64,000 nt of DNA, taken from Sebastes aleutianus (Eukaryota > Chordata > Actinopteri > Perciformes > Sebastidae). This document shows positions 55,715 to 64,000 of this stretch, piece by piece; position 1 is the first letter of the stretch, and every line of letters starts with the position of its first letter. The position numbers and the translations under genes are program-made. The notes under the pieces were generated by a model. That model saw only the letters and a list, made by a program, of their open reading frames with translations, made no database searches and was not told the origin of the DNA. The DNA lies in contig CAKAKS010000068.1 of NCBI GenBank assembly GCA_916700875.1, positions 28,802,753 to 28,866,752 of the forward strand, in the 5' to 3' direction.

Positions 55715-56430
55715 AGTGGGAAATACACATATTTGTTTTCTTGCTGAGTTAGATGAGGAGATGTCTGCACGGTAAATATGAAGCTACAGCCAGGAGACTG
55801 TTAGCTTAGCACAAAGACTTGAAACCGGGGGAAACAGCTAGTCTGGCTTTGTCCAAAGGTAACAAAATAATCAGCCTACCAGTGCTTCTAAAGCTCACTA
55901 ATTAACACATTATATTTTGTTTTATATGACAGTATGAATCTTCCAACCCAATGTTACATCAAACCGCATAATGGACCCGCCTGTCCACCCAAAGATAGCG
56001 TGTCAATGTCACGTTTTGCTTCACAAAGGCGTGAATATTACATGTACATTAAGGTGCAGAAGGTTTAGGAAACAAAACCACTTAGTTAGGTTTAGGAAAA
56101 AAATCATGGTAGGCCTTAAAATAAGTATGTAAACAGAGTACAATGCGTATGGAAACAACGTAACATAAGTACGGAAAACACGTGACAAATGTCACAAAAA
56201 AACATTTCACAAACAAAACAAATCACAGGTCTCGAACACCAGTCTCCTGGTTCAAAGTCCTGTGTTTCTGACCGCCACAAGCAGTCTATCTCACTTTTTA
56301 TTCTACGTCACTATCTCTGAGCGTAGCGTATTCATGCAGATGCATTTACATTGCAGTCAGTACAGACTACATGGCGTACAAATGACACGCCAAAAGCAAT
56401 AAAGGCGCTCTAATTGCACACGCCTTTTCA
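55715..56430. repeat. Two adjoining dispersed repeats
   Basis: 55715-55930 matches 13230-13400 (GGGAAATACACATAT ... AAGCTACAGCCAGGAGACTG). 55960-56430 matches 47760-48210. Confidence 0.7.
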
Positions 56431-58072
56431 TGAAACCGGGCTCGAATCTTCCTATCTAATTCTCAGCAATAAAGGGATTAAGGGTATTTCCCAAAGTGTC
56501 AAACTATTTCTTTAAGATAAATGAGGAAGAAAGGCTCAGCTACTATTTCCATGTTTACAAAGAGGATGGGAAACTCTCAGGGCTGCAGCCCTCTGGCCTG
56601 TGGCCGCTGTGGTCCTACCAACCAAGCAGTTACTGACAACACAGACCACAGGAAGAGGCTCCGAGAAACCAAACTGCCCATCATCAAACCACACAGCCAA
56701 TGAAGGAAAGCCGAAACCTGATTCTGCACCTACACACACACACCCACACACTCTGTGGGTACACGCCTCATTGTGCATGAAAACTAATTTTACAATTCTA
56801 ATCATTTTCATTTCTGTAATATCCTCAACATCTATTTCTATTTCAGGTTTATTCCAGCTATATTTTACACTAATGAGTGCACACACAGACTCACAAGCGC
56901 AGAGAGAGAAACACTAGCAGCTTCAGGAATTAACTGGCGGCGTGCCAACTCTCCGGCAAACTGGAGCTGACTACCAAAAACGTCCAGGCAGACATGACGG
57001 AAATGACAATCACACAGGCCTGCACTGTGCAAGGGCACAAAAACAGCACAAAGGACACCTGTACACATACACAGCAATGCATGACACCAAATACATGTAC
57101 AGACATATAGTTAAAAAAGGACACTGTTATGCATGCACGCATAACAAAGAGGTACACGCATGCACACACAATATAGACAATATTACGAACCTCTAACCAC
57201 AGACGTACACCAAATCAAGATTAGATGAAGAATGAGAGCGCCTGGAGCATGTGGTGTGTATGTGTGTGTATGAATCCCACGTTGAGCTGTCTGCCTCAGC
57301 CTGCACTAAGCAAACAGCAGGGAGGGAGAGGCCTCCATGAAAACACTGAAGAAACTGGTAACACTGGGAGCACAAACACACTCCTGACAGGCAGCAGACA
57401 TACAGCCTTACTAAAAAGCACAGCCACCCCACTAGGCCCACCCTGGGTGCACTATTGTCTGAATCTCTGGGTGATCCTTCACCAGCAGAAGCAGTCCACT
57501 TCAGCACATACTCTCAAGTCCAGGGTTGCGTCCACACACTCTGCTAAAACACACAGACTGCCGGTAGCACTCTGTGGTTACGGTGCAATTAACCACACCA
57601 ATTAGCTGGTTCCACCAACCGATAGAGAAACAGAGGGCTCCCCCTAGAGGTGAAATGGCATCATTGGAAAAGCCGATGAGAAATATGAGGAAATCATAAA
57701 AATGAGTCCACAATTACAAAAAAAAAAACGTGAACGGCAACGAAGGATTTCATCTCAATGGTGGATTCCAACTGGGTGAAATGAGGTAATTAAACTGGGA
57801 GGAAATGAAGTAGTCCACATGTAAATGGCTTCATAAGGGCTGAGGGCAGATTGTATGGGAGTGATTTGCACTTTAGATGTGTTAGCGAGACTCTGGCTGT
57901 AGCTCTGTGTGTGTGTGTGGGGGGGGGTTAGCGTTAAGCCTGTAAAAACACTTGTGCCTACACACTCAAGTCTGTACACCTGGTCCACACACCTGTCTCA
58001 TCCACCGTTGTCCATCTGTGCACACACACATATACAGTATACACACACACACACATTGGTGTTGTCTGGAGC

Positions 58073-58113
<41 letters not shown>

Positions 58114-58285
58114 AGTGGAGAACGGTCAGGCGGCCTACTACTACTACTGTACTGTTCCTTCCTCCCCTCCCCCTAAACCCAGCCTCCATGGCTGAACTCA
58201 ACAGATTAAACTATGCAATATAACCCTTACCAATCCACCCCTCCTCCCTCTACACCTCCCCCCCATCCTCACCACCCTCAATTCA

Positions 58286-58329
<44 letters not shown>

Positions 58330-58500
58330 ATTTGTCTTTTTTCTCCCATTCTGTATGTGTGTGTGCATGTGCGCGTGAACACATTTTCCTGTTCTTCTGA
58401 AGATTGCTAGGCTGCAGTGGCTGCAATATATATATATTTATATGTGTAAGCTGGAGTACTAAAATATAGTGGGGAAGGCTGCACATAAGGGATGGGGGAG
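56431..58500. other. Gene-free stretch
   Basis: CA/GT-rich (58030-58110) and CT (58290-58322). Frames here are repeat products. Confidence 0.5.
58075..58110. repeat. (TG)18 microsatellite
   Basis: Perfect TG array, with a short CA array about 40 bp before it (58038-58054) in the opposite sense. Confidence 0.95.
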
Positions 58501-58569
58501 AAAAATCGATGCAGCATACATGTAGTATTGCGATATTTTGCTCTGCAATATTGTGTCGATACACAAGCG

Positions 58570-58959
58570 TAGGGCTGTCGCAATAACCGCAATATTACAA
58601 TACCACGCTATCTACTCTCTTTGCAATGGGTGCGCCGCATATTTCACATATATCCAGAGCAAGTACTCTACCTTGTGCGGACATTTTTGCTTCTGCAGAT
58701 ACATCAACGCAACCAGATGCAACCAAAGTGTCTCAGCTGATCTTGTGTTCTGCACTTAACAATAATCAAGCATTTAATACAATTTAAAACGGTCCTCTTT
58801 GTTTATTTAAAAAAGCAACAATATACAGGATACAGGATAAATGCATTGCATATAATTTGCAAACAAAAATATCATTTAAATTGGCAATAGTACCGCATAT
58901 CGCACTGTTGAGCCAATCATTATCACTGAAGGGGAAGTTCCTTCACCGCGACAGCCCTA
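58570..58959. mobile_element. hAT-type MITE (390 bp) nested in the host element
   Basis: Ends TAGGGCTGTCGC and GCGACAGCCCTA are exact inverted repeats. Flanking 8-mers CACAAGCG (58562-58569) and CACAGACG (58960-58967) agree at 6 of 8 positions. Confidence 0.85.
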
Positions 58960-58984
58960 CACAGACGTCAAGTATCGATCTTTT

Positions 58985-59709
58985 ATTATATAAATATTAA
59001 CCTCTTAACAATCCGACGGCCACTATTCTGTCTTTCAGAGGATGTAGTGGACTCGGTCTTAAAGCTAGAGTGAAGATACTGGTATCATATGAAAGTAGAA
59101 AAACCTAAGGAATCCATCGGTACCAAACATGCCATGTTAGCTTGAATGTCATTTAGGCTAAATAACCCTCCAATGTTATGCAACATTTTTGGGAGGAAAA
59201 ACTGGCATGGCCATTTTCAAAGGGGTCCCTTGACCTCTGACCTCAAGATATGTGAATGAAAATGGGTTCTATGGGTACCCACGAGTCTCCCCTTTATAGA
59301 CCTGCCCACTTTATGATAATCACATGCAGTTTGGGGCAAATCATAGTCAAGTCAGCACACTGACACACTGACAGCTGTTGTTGCCTGTTGGGCTGCAGTT
59401 TGCCATGTTATGATTTGAGAATATTTTTAATGCTAAATGCAGTACCTGTGGGGGTTTCTGGACAATATTTTTTCATTGTTTTGTGTTGTTAATTGATTTC
59501 CAATAATAAATATATACATACATTTGCATAAAGCAGCATATTTGGACACTCCCATGTTGATAAGAGTATTAAATACTTGCCAAATCTCCCTTTAAGGTAC
59601 ATTTTGAACAGATAAAAAAATGTGGGATTAATTTGTGATTAATCGCGATTAACTCTGGACAATCATTCCATTAATCACGATTAAATATTTGAATCGATTG
59701 ACAGCCCTA
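58985..59709. mobile_element. hAT-type element, copy C of the AATCGATTGACAGCCCTA family
   Basis: Same interior as 30750-31404 (GGTCCCTTGACCTCTGACCT, GGGCTGCAGTTTGCCATG) and the right end GATTGACAGCCCTA. The left terminus is lost or diverged. It holds about 50 bp (near 59130-59205) missing from copy A. Confidence 0.82.
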
Positions 59710-59850
59710 GATAAAACAGATGTTGACAAACTGCATCATTTGCAAATATACTATATCACAATATATCGTATCACAATACTCAGCACGTCGCAAAATGTTT
59801 AAAATCGCATAAGCTCTTATATCGTAGGACCTCTGGTGATTCCCACCTCT

Positions 59851-60154
59851 ACTGCACATGCACACACACGTGCACGTACACACACGTGCACCCTGATGCA
59901 GCAGCAAGAAGAGATGCTGTCTGGAAAATATAGTTCTGCAATATACTGTAAAGGGGAAACCTTAAGACACACACACACACACTCACACACACACATACTA
60001 AGGCAGTCCAGCTCCATTGTGAGTTAAGGAAAACAGGTACAGACATACCTTTGTGTGTGTGGGTGAGTGTGTGTAGTGACAGAGTGCATGTCAGTCCCGA
60101 AGACAAAGAGGCCACACACTCGGTTTGACAGTGACAGACAGACAGATGGACAAC

Positions 60155-60195
<41 letters not shown>

Positions 60196-60299
60196 CAGTA
60201 TATGTGCAGGAGCGGACGTCTGCCACACTACCAGCTGGAAAATGTCAGTTTGCTCAAATTGCTGTCACAGCACTGCATCTGTGTGTGAGTGTGTGTGTG

Positions 60300-60340
<41 letters not shown>

Positions 60341-61229
60341 CTGACTGTTTGCATATTTGAACATGACGAGAGATTTGACAGACAGAAAGCGAGAGAGGCA
60401 CAGCCGTGCAACAGATCATGTCATTTCTGTCAGGGGTTTGTGTTACCTGCTACGTGCGATTTTAATGAAGAGTTGCGTTTCATTTCCTGTGTGTGTCTCC
60501 CTCGTCGTCCACTGGGTGTGGTTATCTGGGAGTCACTATAAAACTATGAATCATGGGCCTCTCTGTATATGTGTGTGTGTGTGCATGTCTCCTGTTTGTG
60601 CGTCTCCATAACGTATGCATGCACGTTCTCATTCGTGCATACCTATTTATGCATGCTGAGTGTTTGTGTGTTGCTGGCCCGTGTGTGTGTGTGTGGGTGT
60701 ATATAGCCCGTAGCTAGCTGCAGTGTGTATTGAGGGCAGTACATCAGGGTAAGGCAATCTGCCTCCGAACAGCTCCTTCAGGTGAGATTTATCACCACTG
60801 CACTTGGCCTCTTATTATGGCGATGGATTCCCTACCTCTGTATCTGGGTGTGCACGTGGTAGTGCATGTGTGTGTGTTTTCTTATCCCCCCCTTCTTCTA
60901 GGTCTGTATCCTTATTAAAGTGCTGCAGAGGGAAGCAGCCATTGGTTTGTGTTGACTCCACCCTCAACAACTCCTGATAGGGATCCACTGGACACACAAA
61001 ATACACTGGGAATAATGTAAATGACAAGAGAGACGTAAATGCTGTGTGTTGGGTTGATTAATTCTCCCTCCACACACCTTTTGGACTACAAGTTGCAACC
61101 AAACAAAAACTACAAATTCAAAAAAAATGTCCTGGCTGGAAATCACGCACGGTCCCACAGCAGTGGAGCTGACTGACAGTCAGTTAGGTAGCACTGGAGA
61201 AATAGGTCATAGAGCTAAAAATACTTATC

Positions 61230-61274
<45 letters not shown>

Positions 61275-61991
61275 ATCCTGTCTTCTAAAAAAAAGTAAAA
61301 CAGATAGAAAGTCTAAATAAGGGGATGATGAAAGGAAAAAGAAATACCCTTAAAAACATCAGACCTCAGGCTTCTACTCCCGTACGAATGGAGGAAAAAA
61401 CTGAGAGCAAGAGAGGGAACTGTGTGTGCTTCCCATTGTGTGTTTGTGTGTGTGTGATACCGCACAAATGAGCGAGTGAGGGAATGAAAGGGAGAGATTG
61501 AAAGAGGAGGAAAGATCTAGAAATGGATGCTCAGGCTGTGGTTGCAGCCATCACGCGGGGCTGTTTGCACACAGAGCCGGTTATTACATGGAACTCATTT
61601 AGCTCGGCTCAGTCAGGCAGGGCAGAAATAATATTATATAGGCCCTGCCACCACCACCACCACTGCTGCCGCCAACACCACGGCACACTATTATCTACAT
61701 CTCCCCCCTCCAACCAGCACAAAGAAGTAATGAAACTGCCATTTGCACTATTTCGAACAACTGTGCCTTTGCAATTATTGTTGTAAAGTCAAATTCCTAC
61801 TCTTGATTTAATTTAATTGTGACCAACATATGTTAAGATTGTATAATTTGGTCGACTATAAACACTTTCTGCTAGTAGATAGTCTAAATCCACAGTAAAT
61901 CCCTCTAAAGGAACTCTTATAAATGAGATATCCAGCAGGATTTAAAGGGATCTGACAAAATGCATGAAGAATTTCCTTCAGTACTTTTTGC
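59851..61991. other. Microsatellite-rich gene-free stretch
   Basis: TG arrays at 60156-60194 and 60283-60338, CT at 61240-61274. No coding feature supported. Confidence 0.55.
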
Positions 61992-62545
61992 CAGGGCTGC
62001 ACAATTAATCGTATATTAATCGGGATCACAGTTTTGGCTTCCCACAATGAAATGAACATGGATCGCCTGCGATATTGACGTTTGAAAATGCACATTCTGC
62101 AAATAGAAAACTCTGCAACAGCCGGCCGGTGATCGAGATGTTTTGGCTTCACCTTTGGGTATAGATATTTTCCATACAACCAGTGAGTTTATGATTAAAT
62201 GAAGAGCATAAAATAGTTTATCTAGCTCTTATTGTTGCTAGTTTTGCTCTTGATGTGCACCAGATTTAAGTATTTAACTTTAAATTGTAGCTAACAAAAG
62301 GGTTAGGGTGAATATTCCTGTATTTTTTCATATTGCAATATAAATAGCAGGAAAAAAATATTGCAATGTCAGTTTTTTCAAACATCGTGCAGCCCTAATT
62401 TGTACAATAGCAGGAATGTAGCACAGCATGGAAGTGAAAGCAGCGCTCTGTTTATTTCAATGTGAAAGTGCTAAAAATCAATCGTGATGTCAATATTGAT
62501 CAAAATAATCGTGGTTAGCATTCTGGCCGTAATCGTGCAGCCCTA
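61992..62545. mobile_element. hAT-type element (554 bp) with perfect 8-bp target duplication
   Basis: Ends CAGGGCTGCACAATTAATCG and CGTAATCGTGCAGCCCTA are inverted repeats. CTTTTTGC flanks both sides (61984-61991 and 62546-62553), a perfect 8-bp duplication as made by hAT transposases. No transposase frame. Confidence 0.93.
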
Positions 62546-63668
62546 CTTTTTGCTGCATGTTAAAGTAGTGATTCACAATGTAAAGATGGTGGAGGGTGGT
62601 GGATGGGGGGTTGTTGAGGGTAAGCGACTTGCAGGGCTCAGATGGTTTGAGGCCGAAAAAAGAAGGAAAAAGGGAAAAAGAGAGAGCGAGCGAGACAGAG
62701 AGAGGAAATGGCTGAACAAAAGGGAGATGGCGAAAAGAGTGATGGATGGAGAAAGTGATGAAGAAGGAGGGAGGGGGACGTGGAGGACGGGGCAGCAGGG
62801 GTGATGGGAGGACAGGGAGGAGAATAAGAGGGAAGCAGAGGAGAAGGAGAGATTAAACGAGTCTCTAATCCAGCAGAGAGATAGGCTGGTGGGGAAATGC
62901 CCAGTAGATTGGAGCTATAGCTGCTCTCCTCCACTGATTTGCCTTCGCACACAAATGAACCCTCCACTGTTCTTCCAACACACTGCACGCACACTCCAAC
63001 TCACACAATTGTGCAACGTTTCCTGCAGAATTTACATCCACTGAATTAATTATAATTTATCGCAGAGATTCAACAAAGTTAGGCACACAACAGGCGCTCA
63101 GCCAGCCGCTCTATTAGGGCCGACGCTGAACCAAATTTTGCCCCATTTTGCTGGATAGGCCTCTAATTTGTAAGCCTCTAATAGCGAGTTTGTTTGTAGA
63201 CATGCTAATTACCAGGGCTTGTTTAAAAGCCGATCGCAGTGTGGTAACTGGAAGCGTAGTTAAACCCATACTGCGTAACGATGGCATTTATACAGTTGGC
63301 GAGGTGTTAAAAGGCGGCGTTGACTGCTGTGGCCTTGTGTAATAAATACATTCAGCTTTATTATTGCACATAGAGTCAGACGCTGGAGTGGAACAGCGTG
63401 CCAGCATCCCTGCAGGTCTGCATCTGGCTGACAACTATGTCTTCTTTTTCCTCTTTTGTCTAAAATCAATGTGAGACCACCACTGAAAATTGGACACCAA
63501 TTGGACCTTTCACTCTTCCCCCCTATCCTATTCTCTTCCTGCCACCTCAACCTCATCTCCTTCTCTGTACTGGTACCATGTATCAAATATATTCCATGCA
63601 AATCAGTCAATTTAATCCCCTGACATGGTGTCAGCGAGGGCCTCTGGGAGCAATCTGGCCACACTTTG
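62546..63668. other. Gene-free stretch before the gap
   Basis: Purine-rich 62640-62870. No exon recognised. Confidence 0.5.
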
Positions 63669-64000
63669 NNNNNNNNNNNNNNNNNNNNNNNNNNNNNNNN
63701 NNNNNNNNNNNNNNNNNNNNNNNNNNNNNNNNNNNNNNNNNNNNNNNNNNNNNNNNNNNNNNNNNNNNNNNNNNNNNNNNNNNNNNNNNNNNNNNNNNNN
63801 NNNNNNNNNNNNNNNNNNNNNNNNNNNNNNNNNNNNNNNNNNNNNNNNNNNNNNNNNNNNNNNNNNNNNNNNNNNNNNNNNNNNNNNNNNNNNNNNNNNN
63901 NNNNNNNNNNNNNNNNNNNNNNNNNNNNNNNNNNNNNNNNNNNNNNNNNNNNNNNNNNNNNNNNNNNNNNNNNNNNNNNNNNNNNNNNNNNNNNNNNNNN
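63669..64000. other. Assembly gap (N)
   Basis: 332 undetermined bases. The dpf1 start exon may lie in or beyond it. Confidence 1.

Larger units (their letters stand above)
58500..59850. mobile_element. Outer host element of a three-layer nest
   Basis: The left fragment (58500-58569) has AAAAATCGATGCAGC and GCGATATTTTGCTCTGCAAT; a middle fragment is at 58960-58990 (GACGTCAAGTATCGATC); the right fragment (59709-59850) has CACAATATATCGTATCACAA and GACCTCTGGTGATTCCCACC. These read as parts of one element split by two later insertions. Confidence 0.7.

Overview
The window is vertebrate nuclear DNA, most likely from a teleost fish and probably a percomorph. Long introns, dense CA/GT and CT microsatellites and many small DNA transposons of fish type point that way. 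This is inference from recalled families, since no search was run. The last 332 bases (63669-64000) are an assembly gap.

One protein-coding gene can be read with confidence: dpf1 (neuro-d4, BAF45B), on the minus strand. Eleven coding exons lie between 50887 and 15116. They join in phase into 370 residues plus a stop codon: the Requiem/DPF N-terminal domain, an acidic/basic linker, a C2H2 zinc finger and two complete PHD fingers. The C-terminus ends in ITLT, typical of DPF1 and not of DPF2 or DPF3. The exon carrying the start codon was not found; it lies either unrecognised in 50888-63668 or beyond the gap. The product is known in other vertebrates as a subunit of the neuronal BAF chromatin-remodelling complex that reads acylated histone H3 tails.

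Layout: 1-1119 is the 3' end of a Ty3/Gypsy LTR retrotransposon with its 3' LTR. 1120-15115 has no recognisable gene and holds nested transposons, a 68-bp satellite inside a terminal-inverted-repeat element, and the probable dpf1 3' UTR. 15116-50887 is dpf1, with an 18-kb intron (22547-40584) between the C2H2 exon and the first PHD exon. 50888-63668 is upstream sequence or first intron, filled with repeats, including a three-layer nest of elements at 58500-59840.

The most interesting feature is how repeats meet splice sites. Five of the eleven dpf1 acceptors have a microsatellite as their upstream tract: three are (UG)n in the transcript, one (CCU)n and one (UUC)n-rich. A hAT-type element with a 7/8 target-site duplication stops 24 bp from a splice donor, and foldback or inverted-repeat elements make up most of two short introns. 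I see no sign of an undescribed gene system; the novelty here is in splice-site and repeat architecture.
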